DNA from: Aquatica leii
Lineage: Eukaryota > Arthropoda > Insecta > Coleoptera > Lampyridae
NCBI GenBank assembly: GCA_035610365.1
Contig: CM069432.1
Span: 187,225,027 to 187,289,026 of the forward strand
Direction of reading: 5' to 3'
Length of the DNA stretch: 64,000 bases
Shown here in pieces: positions 46,600 through 59,030 of this stretch. Each line of letters starts with the position of its first letter. The first letter of the stretch is position 1. Position numbers and translations under genes: made by a program. The notes below the pieces were generated by a model. That model made no database searches, was not told where the DNA came from, and saw only the letters and a program-made list of their open reading frames with translations.

Positions 46600-47996
46600 A
46601 TAAAACATGTGATTTGAATGTGTTAATTTGAAAAATATGTTGATTTATTAAAATTTTTTGTATTAACAATAGAATATTAAAATGGTTTTGGGTATGTTGG
46701 TATTTGTCAACATTTTTTAACAAACACTTATTCTATTTCGATAATGCTAAGTAATTAATAAGAGTGCATACAATGACTTCAAAAACATAGATGGACACTG
46801 ATTTATTATTTTCAAAATAAAACAGATTTAAACGTAAGTTTGTTTTTTCTTTTATAAAAATTGGTAATGTAGATTAGTTAACAATTTAAAAACCTTGTAA
46901 AAATCAGTGATTACAGAAATATAGCATAATATAATATAAAAGCAAATAAAAATTGCATTTACGCTTTTGATTATTATAGCAGTTGTCTTTTTGAATAAAA
47001 TATAGTTTATCAATTTATGTTTAATTTTTTTAGATATCAATTATATAAATTAAAATGTGAAAAATTTGTTATATAAAATAGAAAAAAAACATAAAAAAGT
47101 ATGCTGTGCAAGTATTTATTTTAAAACCGTTTATTTAATTTCAATTTAAGCAATTACGATATAATGAATAACGATATTGCAACGAATTTTATAACTAATT
47201 TATTAAACTAACTATTAACACGGAATTTAGAACTAATTTTTACTAAACTTAATTTTTAATTTAATTACCGTTAATAAAATCTATATATTTAAGGAAAACA
47301 ATTTACAAGTAATTTACTTATGACTATCACTTGAGATTTATGAACAATGTTCGCAGATAACTTTGCAGTTTATTATCTATACTTAATGCACTTGCTTATT
47401 TTAACAACACGTTTACTTACACGACGTTGCATCTATTTAAACGCGCACGTGATTAAACACTATTTATTTGGACCGATTCTTCACACTTCCAATTTCTTAC
47501 TAAAGTGTATTCATGTTAAAGATAGAGTGCACGTAAACAAATACATGCGGTGTTCAAGTGAACATGCCGCACAGACCTGTACTCATGTCAGTATTTTTGT
47601 TGACAGTGATGCATTTCTTACATGTTTGTGGTGCGTCTAATAATTACATGTATGCGTTAAATTTTAGGTACGTTAAACAATGATAGTTCAAAATCAAACA
47701 AAAAGATACATAAATAATTTACGTAAAGAAATTAAACGTATTATCACACAAAAAACTTATCCGAATCCGGGCCTGAAAAATTGCACCATCTGTTTCAATA
47801 AGCGGTAAAATACAATAGCAGTTGTAACTGCACGTGATGATCATGCATTGAGCACGCAATTCAGTTTGTTTACGTGCGCTCTATCTTGAAAACGAATACA
47901 CTTTAGATTAAACATTAAATATCTTCGGATACCTTTTTCTGACGATTTCTCGGAGTTTGCAAATACTTTGGAAACGCTTTAATATGTATACTGTAT
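46600..47996. other. intergenic, nothing recognised
   Basis: AT-rich. A 97-codon frame at 47347-47640 has no family resemblance and lacks splice or signal features; I treat it as chance. Confidence 0.4.
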
Positions 47997-48452
47997 TACA
48001 GTTCCAGTATTGCCAGACGCTTAAAATAATAATCCTTACAAGCGCATGCTCAAAATCCGTATATTTGATAAAAACTCCGTATATGCATAAAATAAAATTA
48101 GAATTTTAAAGAAAACATTTATTTCTGTTAATATAAAACATTTATAATGCTATTATGTATAATTAACAAAAAAAATTCTAGAAAAATAGAAACTAAAACA
48201 GGAAAATCTTTAAAAATAAAAATGGTGACAATAGTATGTTAATTATGGTAAAAAAAATGATATGAAATTTGTAAGTGAGAGATAGCAGACCGAAAATTCG
48301 ATTGAAAATTAAAAATGAAATAAAATATTTTGTTAATCATAAAGTTAATCAAAAATCCGGAAATTTTGAAATAAATCCGTAAATCCGTAGATGCTTAGCG
48401 AAATCCGTAGAAATACGGATTAATCCGTAGGTGTGGCAACGCTGTACAGTTC
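47997..48452. mobile_element. hAT-type MITE, 440 bp, with subterminal ATCCGTA repeats
   Basis: The element spans 48005-48444. It starts CAGTATTGCCAGACG and ends with the reverse of CAGCGTTGCCACACC. TACAGTTC is exactly duplicated outside both ends (47997-48004, 48445-48452), the 8-bp signature of hAT. ATCCGTA or a one-base variant occurs near 48053, 48074, 48354, 48374, 48382, 48402 and 48423, plus once inverted (ATACGGAT), so most copies cluster near the right end. Such subterminal repeats are known binding sites of hAT transposases. No coding capacity. Confidence 0.88.
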
Positions 48453-51008
48453 TGATACACAAAAATAAGCAAATACTCGTGACTACTTTATTTGCATTTT
48501 TGTGGATTTTATTTTCGCAAAGCTTTGTGCGTAATATACTCAATGAATACGCTGTAATAAAAAAATTTAGATAATCGTATGGTTGATTCTATTTAGTTCT
48601 GTCTGCGTACCTACTTGTTGTACTGTCACAGTTACATTATTTATTATATTATGTATATTTATTATATAAGTATATGAATAATAAATTTTAAAATGTTTAA
48701 ATACTCACGACAATTAGAGATATAGATGGAGTTAGTCGACTACCCACTCAGCAAAAAACTTAATTCAACCTTGAAACAAGTTTTTGTCGACAAGGTAGTG
48801 TATTTGTACTTACTGCAGTTGCAGTACAGTTGTAAAAAACTAACCTGTGACCTAAAAGCAAGCTTGCTTATGCAATTATTAACATTGACTAATTTGTAAG
48901 AAAGAAATCTGGGAGCTTACACTTGTTTGTTTGTATTAAAACCTCAAAATATGTTCTGGGAATTCATATCAAATCAACAAAAGCCTAATTAAATTAAAAT
49001 TCTATTTACATACAAAATCTTACTAATAAGACTTAAAAAAGTAGAGACACAAAATAGCTGAAGCGTTTGCGTCAAAATTAACAGTTTATTCTGTAATCAT
49101 GTTCATGTAAAATTATTTTCTTATGTAATGTGCTATTTTTAGTTTTATACCAAATATTGTTCTAATGAAACACTAACACTATTTATTTAACAACAAATGA
49201 GCACTACTTAACAAAAATAAGGTTGTAAACTAAACTGAAAAATGTGTATAATACCAACCAACACCAAGCTTGTTTTAAGTTTAATTCAAACTTACGCTTT
49301 AAGTTTGCTTTAAGTAGGTTTCTTATGTCAAGTCAAGAGCAAACTTACTGTCAGCTTCCTGCATTCTGGGAAGCACTATAAATCTTTATTTGGTTTAAAG
49401 TTGGCATATCATGATTTTATTAAATAACTGTTGAATGATGTTTTCAAAAAACTTATTGTTACTGTTTGTTGGTGTTTTGGTGGAATGATTACTGCAAAAC
49501 AACACTGGAAAACCCGTTTTTTGAAAGACTATTACTTCTAGCATATTTTATACTGTTAATTTTTCTTTTAATACTCCATAATGCATGTAGTAAGTTTTCA
49601 CATAAAGGATTTGCACGTGAGTACTTGATAACGTGGTACTAAATTGAGCGTATATCAAGACATAGTTTTAAGACTTTTCGACTGTCGGTTGCTGTCTTTG
49701 TAGTTCATCCAAACGTTCAAACTTTTTTTAAAACTACAGCAATTTCTTTAGACATCTAACAGTTTTGACTAACAAAGTGTGCAATAGCGTAATCTATTGG
49801 TGTTTGAAGAGGTCTTGTTATTTTTTCACAGCTGTAGGTATTGACTACTTACTACATTTTTAGTTGATAGGTTTTATGCGACGATTTGATCAATGCTTAA
49901 TTGGCACCTGTTGTAAAGGGAATTAACAAACATCAACTAACGTTACCTTTACTACAGTACTTCTTCTTTTAAAGGTTATAACATTTTTGTTGGCAGATAT
50001 ATTTTAATTTGATTAAAAAAATACTTTGCTAAGTTAAGTTGGAATATTTTTTTATTTTTTGTCTAATAGAAGTTTTGACCATTTATTCTTTTAAAATGTA
50101 TATCACATTTATCTTCTATTCACCTTATCTATCAAAATCGTTCATAGTTTTGTTACATTATTTATTCTTTGTGTGTGTAGTCCTAACATATACAATCTTA
50201 TGTTTTTATTGATTGTTTACTATTGATCTGTTAAAATGTATAAAAAATGAAGTAAAGTTTTAAAAAAGTTATGAAAACTGCTTAAAAACAAAAGAATTTC
50301 GCACCATATTAAATCTAAAATATTTGACGAATGTGTATTATCGGTCTTGACGTATGGAGCCCAGACGTTAGAATGGTGGTTTGTGCAATTACTAATTGCA
50401 ACAGCAATAGTAGAAGAAACCTGTTAGAAATAAGCTTACACAGGTAAACAAAATTTTCCGATATAACCAGCCTTAAAATGCTTATAAAAGATAGAAAATA
50501 CAATCTTATAGTTCAATTTAATATGTGGGTGTAAACATATTTGGTGCTCTATAAGCAAAACAAACATTATGCATCGACCCCTTTGTGTAGAAACGAAAAG
50601 CAAAACAACTAACAATCCAAGATTTTGAAATTTGGTACACACAAAATAATGCTGTATCAATATCAGATAAAATGACATACCAAGATTAATTGCTTATCGA
50701 GCATCTTCAAATTTCCCATTTGGTTAACCGTATCAATTTAATAACCATAAAAGATCACAAATAATAGAAATTATGAAATACATCAAATTAATGTTTGAGT
50801 GTACCACTGTAACAAATAACATTACACTTCAGCAAAACTTTCTTGCAACGACAAACTTACCAAGCATGATGAATGCAAAGACGCTTGCTGAGATATACTA
50901 AAAGTACATATCTATTTGAGTTTCACTAGAACGCAAATTAGAAAAACGATTAAAAACTGATACAGTAGCAATACATTACACCGCATACCCTGGAAATTGT
51001 TGATTTGC
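48453..51008. other. intergenic, nothing firmly recognised
   Basis: AT-rich. Runs with AAGCTTGTTTTAAGTTTAATT and CTTTAAGTTTGCTTTAAGTA (49267-49320) show local internal repetition, and CCCACTCAGCA (48749) might face CTGGG (49368) as ends of an old element, but this is too weak to call. Confidence 0.3.
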
Positions 51009-51699
51009 TGCAGGGCCGGTGCTAGACAGTTTGCCGCTTTGCGCTAATTAAACTGAACTTTTAGATATTTTGAGGAATATCAGGTTGATAATATTTTCCT
51101 TCAGTTAAAAAAATCTTAATTAAATCTTATTTTACGTGCTTTAATTGCAAAAAATCACATACAAGCTATTTGTAGTCCAAACGTTCATCTAACTTGTCTT
51201 CAATTGAAATAATGGCCAAGTTCATTAAACGACTTTTGGTAATTGTTGACTTCAAATAAATTTTTATCAATTTTAATTTATAGAAAAAGATAGATATTCA
51301 TCAAATGAATGTGACAGAACTTGCAATTCGTCTAGAAGTTGTATTGCATCGATGTCTTTTGAACCCGGGTAAAAAAAATTACTTTAAACTTATTTTTTGC
51401 ATTCGTACTGTTTCATCCTCTGACTTATAATCTAACAATCTTTTCTTCTGCCTTGGACAAACATTTTGTATAATTTTAAAATGAGAATCAATGTTTAATA
51501 TTGCCGCAAGTTCTTTGGCAAACGTTATGGTATTTTCAAATCCAAGACCAGTTCTATACTGTTGTAATTAATTTATAACTACATTTAACTTTTTGATTGC
51601 ACTTGATAATTCCATATCAATGCTCTGAAGCAATTTGCTAGCAACATTTATGCGGTTCAATACATTGTGACAAGTTATGAAGTAGCACAAAAATTTGAA

Positions 51700-52208
51700 G
51701 TCGCAAATTTTGGATGCTAGGCAGATTCAGTGTTTGATATTTGCAACAATGTGTCGTATACTTCACTTATCTGAGAACTTAAAAGACGAATTTCATCAAT
51801 TCGACTTTTCGACGTTATGGTGCTTAAAAGCTTTACTGTTAATTCCGATATGTGGTGCTTTAGAACAATCTATATCAAACTAGAAACCGAAAAAAAATAT
51901 AAAGTTTTTGAACAATGTCATGTTAGATGACTTTGCTATGTCTTTAACTACAAGGTTTAGTAAATGACAGCTACATGGAACAAAGAACGCAAAAGGATTC
52001 ATTTCACTAAGACGTTTATTTCTTTCATGTTAGAACCATTATCATATCTTTGTTCTTTTAAATCTTCAATAGACAAACCATTGGTTTCGAACTAGTCTAG
52101 TATAACGTTATTCAGTGAGGTTCTTTTACTAATTACTGAAAAATATCTAAGAATGTCCTCTCGAATTTCGACAGAATGTTCAGAAAGTTTTACACAACGT
52201 AATATAAT
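51700..52208 (-). pseudogene. ZMYM/DUF4371-type transposase middle part, decayed
   Basis: On minus, pieces read HSVEIREDILRYFSVISKRT, NGLSIEDLKEQRYDNGSNMK, then after a frameshift RLSEMNPFAFFVPCSCHLLN and LVVKDIAKSS. This matches the QGYDNGANM...FVPC.CHSLNLV region of DUF4371 hAT-like transposases. Further minus-strand similarity to about 51050 is very weak. The N-terminal part lies at 57640-57380. Confidence 0.65.
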
Positions 52209-52380
52209 CAGTGTTGTGACAGGTACTCATTTTTTGGTACCTAGGTACAGGTACAGGTACATTTCTTTAAAAGTACCTAGGTACAGGTGCAGGTACAGAT
52301 TTGAGAAACGTACCTAGGTACAGGTACAGGTACGAAAAAAATGTACCTGAAAATTTCAGGTACTTTTTAGGTACTTATTT
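52209..52380. repeat. left subterminal GTACCTAGGTACAGGTAC array of the hAT element
   Basis: About a dozen and a half GTAC-centred motifs (ACCTAGGTAC, CAGGTACAGGTAC and variants) lie between 52220 and 52376. A matching, looser array is at 57028-57182. Self-complementary ACCTAGGT cores are typical of transposase-binding subterminal repeats. Confidence 0.85.
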
Positions 52381-52452
52381 ATCTTTAATACTGTATCCGA
52401 TGTAGTAAACAGAATTTAACTTTATTAAAATTAATTACATTAAAATATTGTA

Positions 52453-55400
52453 TTATGTATATTTATTACCTTTTAGTATTAATAATGTTTCAAATGTGTT
52501 ATCTGATAGTCTATTTCGGCGTGGAGTTAGTATTTGACCGCTGGTGCTAAATAATCTTTCAACAGGGGCCGACGACGGTAAAATAGTATTGAATTGTTTA
52601 AAAATTTCTAATACACTTTCATATTTAAATAAAGAATTCAGATCTTTAGCTTTATCTCCTAAATAATTTAAGCATTCTATTTTAGCTAAATTCTTGCCAT
52701 TGTGGTCATCTCTGTTGCTGGTACTTTGAACGGAATCTTCTAAGATACTAAAAAAATCATCATGATCAGAGGAGTCTTCGTTTTTTTTTGAATCAGACAG
52801 ATTGTGTTTAAAAACTTTTTCACATTCAGTTATGAAAAGTGATGTTAATAATGTAGAATTATTAGTACTATTATTACTGACAGCAGTATCATTCATATGC
52901 CATTTTAGTTTAAATTTTGGTAATGAAATGGTTGCTAAAATATACGGTTTAGAAACATTACTATTTAGGTCTAATATGTGTTGAAATCGTTTATTGATAC
53001 CGTTTATAATAGCATCCCTTAATGAATTGCAGTAGATCAAGCAGGTTAAATTACTTAAAGTTTTTTTAATCTGAAGTAAGGTAGGCAACACATATCCTAA
53101 ATAGCACGTTTCCTCACCTTGTAAAATATCAATTGATTTTGCCAGTACTTCTACAACTGAAACATATTCAAATAAAAAATCAATTTCTGAATTCTTAAGT
53201 TTAGGTTTTTTCAATTTTTCACAAATCTCGGGCAAATGGTCTTTGATTCGTAATATTCGTTGGATGCTATCAAATAAAGAATTCCATCTCGTTGGACACG
53301 GTGTTATTAATTTTAAATTACATATAGCTTCAATTTCGTCTGCTGCCTTGCTCGAATAATGTGATAGATTCCAAAGAGCCGTGAGTTTTCCAATTGTCGA
53401 GTGGTAGATTTTTTTGTAGTTGACGTCCGTCAACGCATTTTCGCAGTCTGTTGTTGCTACTAAATTTAGAGTATGCGATGTGCAACGATATTGTCGAGGT
53501 AACACCATATCTTCATCATCTTCGTCGACTATCTCTAAAATACTTTGACTGATTAAATAATCGAAGTCGGGGATATCATGCACTGTAAGTTCCAAATTTT
53601 CTCCACTGAGAAAATCTATGTCTATAGGGTCAATACTGTCAGGTACTGAGTAAACTTTAAAAGCTTTTCCAAAATTTGAAGCATTGTCAGTAACTGTGCC
53701 TACAATTTGTCCTTGTCTAAGACGGTAACTGTTGTGTATCTCACATAATGCTTTTGCAATTTCATAATGGGTATGAGAATATTTTAAACGCCTGCACGCT
53801 AGTACAGCTGAATGGCGAACAAGCTTGTCGTCTAAATAATGACAGGTAACTCCTAAATAACTCTTATTATTTGTACTCCATATGTCCGCTGTTGTGCACA
53901 CATAAGCTACGTTTTCAAAAGTTGTTTTAAGGGTTTCTACTAAATTATCTTTATTCTTATATATTTTATGCATTAAGGTTCTTCTGCAGGATGACACTGC
54001 ACCTCCAGACAGTCCAGCGACAAGTTTTTTGAAGGAATCTTTTTCTACAGTGTAGACTGGATGCATTTCTTCTATAAGGTAATTACAAATTAGTTCATCA
54101 ACCTAAAACAAAAAAGATTTTTAATTTATGAAGGAAGTGAATTGACAAAAATATACAACGTGGTAAAAAGAGAACACCATTAAAATGCATAACCCTTAAT
54201 TTTGAAGAAGAAATTGTTTATTTAAACTTATTAAACCTACTGCAAGATAAAAATAATTTTACATAGTAAATTTTATTCTTTTCTTGTAATACATTGGAAA
54301 AGACATAAATGTAAGAAATATGTCTTAAAGCTAGTTTTTAAAAAAATTACCAAAGTCTTTGTGTTATTGTCGAGGGAACTTAAGCACATTTTTGTCGTTG
54401 CATCCGATCCGTATCATATTAGCAAATGGTTTTGAACGGTCATAAATTTTAAAAGACAAAAAATAAATTCAACAAAAAGGCATACTTTATTATTAAACTT
54501 CTTTAATTCTAACGACAATCGGTTTGTGGCTTTTTACGACGCGACGTTTAGATCAAAAGTTTTTTAATGGTCCGATCAAAGCTACCTTTTTGACACAATG
54601 ATTAAAATTTCTTATTGATGTGTTCTTGCTTTATTAATAAGTGTCGTAGTTATGATATTTACATTAAGTAAATATATAATTAAATTACTGGTATAAACAT
54701 CGTGTTTATTACCAAATTGCGAATTTTAACCTAATGACGCATATGTAGATATATGTACTTATACATTTTCACATTGCAAAATAGTATAGATAGTTTAATT
54801 TCTAAAACGTGATTTCAGAAAAAGTTTTACATTAGATCTTGCGTTAAAGCAGTGCTTCAAGCAATTTTCAACGAAAAAAATACTTTTTCCATAGAAAAAA
54901 TAGTGGTGTAGTTACCACACGATTTTCCTCTAAGGAATGATAAAGGAATGTCTGCATATTTTTACTTTCATATAAAAAAAGTATAGCGATAGCAATTTCT
55001 TTTCAAAAAATTTTGTGTGTGTGTGTGCTGGCGTGTGTGTGTGTGCAAGTACGATGTATCCGCGATAACTCTCGAACCAAAAGTCCTAGTAACTTGAAAT
55101 TTTAAATTCTATAAAAAGATGGGTCTGATGAAGAAACCGGAAGTGGGTGTATCCGCCATTTAAAATCTAGATTTTAAAAACGGTAGTTTTGCTATCAAAA
55201 AGGACTTTAAATGCCTACTTATCTTGTTATAATCTATTTTCGCGGACCTGCGCTTTACTATTTATATTTTGATCATCAATATTTCATAACATGAAGTAGA
55301 AACTCGCTATTATCTTTTCTCGCTATAACCTTTTCAAAAGTGAAAAACAACTGTTCGCAGTTTTACCTTAGTTCTAAGAGTTATTAAAATCGCACTTAGG

Positions 55401-56519
55401 GTGTTTGCAATTTAAAAAAAATTATGAGCAAAGTTCAGTTTAGTATACTCTTAAACTTATAAAGACTAAAAAATTTAATAAAAACATAGGTAGTTTGATA
55501 TTTCTGGGAATAATTACTATATTATGTACTACACTTACTTGATCCGTTGAAATTTTATTTATTCTGCATTTTCCAAATGGAGTAATTGTTTTCTGAAGTT
55601 TTGAAGGACTACGGGCGCTAGTATCACCATTGCACTCTCCAACGGCCTATTTAGTGTTGATTTTTGTGATTTTTCTCTCATTTGTGTAAATTTTTTTGCA
55701 GCTTCAGGATGCTTTCTCTATTACAGAAAACTAATTTGAAATAATTTTCATACAAACAGTTTATGTAACAATAAACAAATTTTATGTACGATAAACACTA
55801 AAAGAAATTAATTGGAACCACAAAACCCTAAATTCAATAAAGTTTTAAGAATTTCAATAATTTTTTCTCGAATTTTTTGCATTCATAGTCAAAACAATTT
55901 TTATTTATCGTTTTGCAAATTCCTATTTTTACATATTTCATTTAGGTACACAAAATGTACGAAAACAATTTATTACATTAAAATTCTTAAAGTTCTGACG
56001 TTTTATCGTAGGTATATTTATATGACCTAGGCGTAATATTTGCACTTTATTTATGGAAACGCGATCTCATTGAAAAACGATAGAAATAATTACAGCTATA
56101 AAATGCATAAGATGATTGAAATTAATCAACGATGCTACTATTTATTTGCTATTTATCACTGGCTATGACACACACACAGTCGCTGCTGTAAAGCTTAGTA
56201 AAAATATTAAAGTTTATACAACTTTTGTAATTGCAGTTTATTGAGCAATGCTATTGTTGTTTATTGTATGAATTGCGTTATTTAATAATAAAAAAAGATT
56301 ACTTACTTTTAAATGTTTATGAAAGTTCCCTGTTGATGTTTTCGGACTATTTATTAGTGTTAATCTTGGTGCACATAAAACACATTTTGCAGTCACTGTA
56401 ATTTCAGATGTCGGTTCCGATGGATCAACTTGACTTTGGCTTACAATTTTAAAAAATTCACCTCGTAATATCAATGGCAAGTCTAAATTATAAGATACGG
56501 AACGGGAAGGGTGATCCAT
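52453..56519 (-). pseudogene. hAT transposase with BED zinc finger, one frameshift
   Basis: Exon 1 (56519-56307, 71 codons) starts MDHPSRSVSYNLDL and ends in a BED finger (CVLCAPRLTLI, then GNFHKHLK). Exon 2 (55717-55539) completes it (RKHPEAAKKFTQM) but is 179 nt where 180 is needed, so the frame slips near ESAM/GDTS. Exon 3 (54102-52453) is open for 549 residues: VDELICNYLIEEMHPVYTVE, the catalytic CTTADIWSTNNKSYLGVTCH and GTVTDNASNFGKAF, CTSHTLNLVATTDC, PTRWNSLFDSIQRI, and the dimerisation domain PSSAPVERLFSTSGQILTPR. One missing base separates it from a full reading frame; a sequencing error or alternative splice is possible. Confidence 0.88.
54905..55185. repeat. dispersed non-coding repeat, copy 2, with a GT microsatellite
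   Basis: It shares blocks with 31246-31830 in mixed orientation (see that entry). It lies in the hAT intron, so it inserted into or came with that element. A (TG)n tract, interrupted by CTGGC, runs from about 55014 to 55045. Confidence 0.55.
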
Positions 56520-57201
56520 GCCAGTTTTGGTAATACAGTTGATATCGGTTAGTATATGCTTCAAGGGACCGATCGTTTTTGCTTACTAATGGAGACTTAC
56601 TATCCGAGGTACACGACACCTTAATTTTTGTTGAGGTCGTGCTTTCAGCATTCACGTTACACCAAGGGTTATATCAAAGATAAGGTTATATATTACGTTT
56701 TTGTTCTCGGCTATGTTTATGTAATTTAATATGATATGAAGTCAGATATGTCGTTTTTAAAATAAGTCATTAAACACGTATTGTTTATGTATGCAGAAAT
56801 ACGATTCGTAATGCGTTTTATTATGTCAATATGTGTTATATAATCAGTTATAACTGTTTGTTTTTTCCTAGAATTCGACAACTGGAACAAGGAAGTTTTA
56901 CACATTAACGGTATCCTTCGAGCGTCATTAGGGAAAAAAATGCTTCGGTTATATATTAGTTTTGAAAAGCTTTAGTAGTTTCAAATGTGATTAAGTTCGA
57001 AATAAATATATAAAACGTACGCTTAAAAGTACCTATTTTATTAGGTAGTTAGGTACAAAGGTACTTTCTAAAAAGTACCTAAGTACAGGTAAAGGTATAT
57101 AAATAAAAAAGTACCTTTTTAGGTACTTAGGTACACAAAAAGTACCTAGGTACTTGTACCTAGGTACATTTACCTAGGTACATCCCAACACTGAATATAA
57201 T

Positions 57202-57990
57202 TGTCAACTGTCTGGTGTGCAGTCAACAATAATATTAAAATATTTGGTATTCTTATCATGTTGAGTACGTTGTGCTTTATTTTTTGCCAATATATGAATA
57301 TTAATATACATATATTCTATAATTCACTAATGGGTATCGTCAATTGTTTTGGAGATATTCACTTTTAAAGCCAATTTTTTATTAGGAAGTTAAATAATGT
57401 TTGCTGTTATTTGTAATGTTAAAGCGGTAATCACTGTTGTGAAAAGTTTGCAACAAAACTAGAACACTGCGTCTTTACTTTTTGAGTATACTAGCCATTT
57501 CATTAAAATTACTTCTTCGTTGCTCAAATGTCTTTCATAATACGAATCTTTAAACCGATGTCCGTCATTTCTAAAAAACTTTTCTCCTTCATTATCTTTT
57601 TCGTAAATATAAACAGTGTTTTTCTTAATTTTGACTAACGTCTATGTTATCTAAAGTATCCTTTGATGCGGGCAAACACACATCATTTCTATGATCCAGC
57701 ATCTCACTTTACATTTTCGTCTTTGCCAGTGGACGTCAATGGCAATGGATTAAGATTTGATGTACTAGCAGTAGTACCACTGTAAGTACTTGAGGCAGTA
57801 ATACTTGCATTAGCAGCGACAGTTGCAGTTGTAGTAAGCACGAGCACTAAAAATTAGTTCAACGAATCACATTGTTTTTTGATCTTTTCTTCTTTTTCGA
57901 TTCCTTCTTATTTTCGGATATTTGGCACCGGACAGCCATGCTCGACTACGATTATCTTCCGACATTTCTAATTCAAAATAATTTAAATTA
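57202..57990 (-). pseudogene. ZMYM/DUF4371-type transposase N-terminal part
   Basis: Frames on minus show a Ser/Thr-rich leader (57870-57730), then YEKDNEGEKFFRNDGHRFKD, SYYERHLSNEEVILMKWLVY and SKSKDAVF followed by a stop and CCKLF, as in TTF-type zinc fingers of these proteins (normally CFPCRLF-like). It is the other half of the gene at 51700-52208, separated by the 4985-bp hAT element. Confidence 0.6.
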
Positions 57991-58089
57991 GGTACCTGCT
58001 ATTAAACATAAACTTTTAGAAAGAATATTACTAGTAATTAAATGTCTTGTAGCTAATAGAAATCAATAATAATTGTTAATAGAATCGAT

Positions 58090-59030
58090 ATTCAAAAGAA
58101 TGAATTATTGGGAGCAAGAAAAGTCAGAAGAAATTTTTGTATTAGAGATCTGGATCTTGCGTGTATGGTTTCTAAACACATATTTATACATCTATCACTA
58201 GATACTCACAAATTGTATGCAAAGTGCTGCGAACATAAAAAATCAAAAAATATTAAATATTTGTGGATAAAGAATGGTAACATCATGATGTGAAAAACCG
58301 ATAATAGTCCAAAATATATAATTAACTCCGTTGCAGTCTTTACAGATGTACATTAACTTAAAAATTCTCTATTTCAATGAATTATAATATAGATGTGCAG
58401 TAATCAAGCAACACCGGCAATGTGATTTCAGATACCAGACTATTTTTGTGTTCCACTTAATATTAGAATTGCCAATGAAAAATTTTATTTTACCTTGGGA
58501 TCTACTTATCATTCCTAATTACGGAAAATATGATTTATATAAATTGCGCAACAATATTAACCTTATTAAAATAGTGTATTATTTTGACAATAAAAATAAA
58601 CTTAACAAATTTAGATCAAGTTTTTGTGTTAAATTTTTCTCATGAAGTTTGATACGATAATACATGACATTTTGATCGCAATCAGATTGATTTCAGTAAT
58701 TCTGCAATCTCGTTAATTCAAAACCACCTGACTGATCGTTCGAAAATAGTGACTCTTGATAAAACTACATCGAATTGTTTGCCAGTAACTGCCGGTGTGC
58801 CTTAGGGGTCGATTCTGGGTTCTCTTTTATATACATATAATGTATACATTCAATATAAAGTCGTCTTTGAACTGTTGCAAATATCATCTTTTTGCTGACG
58901 ACACACAGCTACAGTATAACTTTAAAGCAAATAAAAATACTATTCCAATTAAAATCAACTATACTGTATTGCAAATTAAAAACCGCGTCCCTAACTTCAA
59001 ACCGAATAAAAATGCTGTAAGATGAATAGA
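58090..59030 (+). pseudogene. CR1-like non-LTR retrotransposon relic (ORF1 tail and RT pieces)
   Basis: 58108-58345 reads GARKVRRNFCIRDLDLACM and KSKNIKYLWIKNGNIMM, then KTDNSPKYIINSV after a stop, matching the C-terminal domain of CR1-type ORF1 proteins (KYLW.RNG.I..RK...SP). At 58640-58990 RT pieces read ISLIQNHLTDRSKIVTLDKT, LPVTAGVP then GSILGSLLYTYN, and CKYHLFADDTQLQYNF with an intact FADD. The endonuclease and most of the RT are lost; frames shift several times. Confidence 0.65.

Larger units (their letters stand above)
52201..57201 (-). mobile_element. hAT transposon, 4985 bp, with perfect 8-bp target duplication
   Basis: The element spans 52209-57193. It starts CAGTGTTGTGACAGGTAC and ends with the reverse of CAGTGTTGGGATGTAC. 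AATATAAT is duplicated exactly at 52201-52208 and 57194-57201, inside an older transposase pseudogene. The first and last 170 bases are packed with GTACCTAGGTAC-type motifs. Inside is a three-exon hAT transposase on minus; the large intron hosts the repeat at 54905-55185. Confidence 0.93.
51009..57990 (-). mobile_element. decayed hAT element with ZMYM/DUF4371-type transposase, split by a younger hAT
   Basis: The left end CAGGGCCGGTGCTAGACAGT is a typical hAT terminus. The minus-strand gene has its N-terminal TTF-type zinc finger part beyond the younger element (57640-57380: RFKDSYYERHLSNEEVILMK, WLVYSKSKDAVF, CCKLF) and its middle part before it (52200-51700). The right terminus was not found. 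Confidence 0.65.

Noticed and set aside
47347-47640. 97-codon plus-strand frame
   Set aside because: No family resemblance, odd composition, no splice or signal features; most likely chance.
48740-49385. Possible element with CCCA...TGGG ends
   Set aside because: The terminal match is only a few bases and no target duplication is visible.
55014-55045. GT repeat as a regulatory element
   Set aside because: A plain interrupted microsatellite inside a repeat; nothing suggests function.
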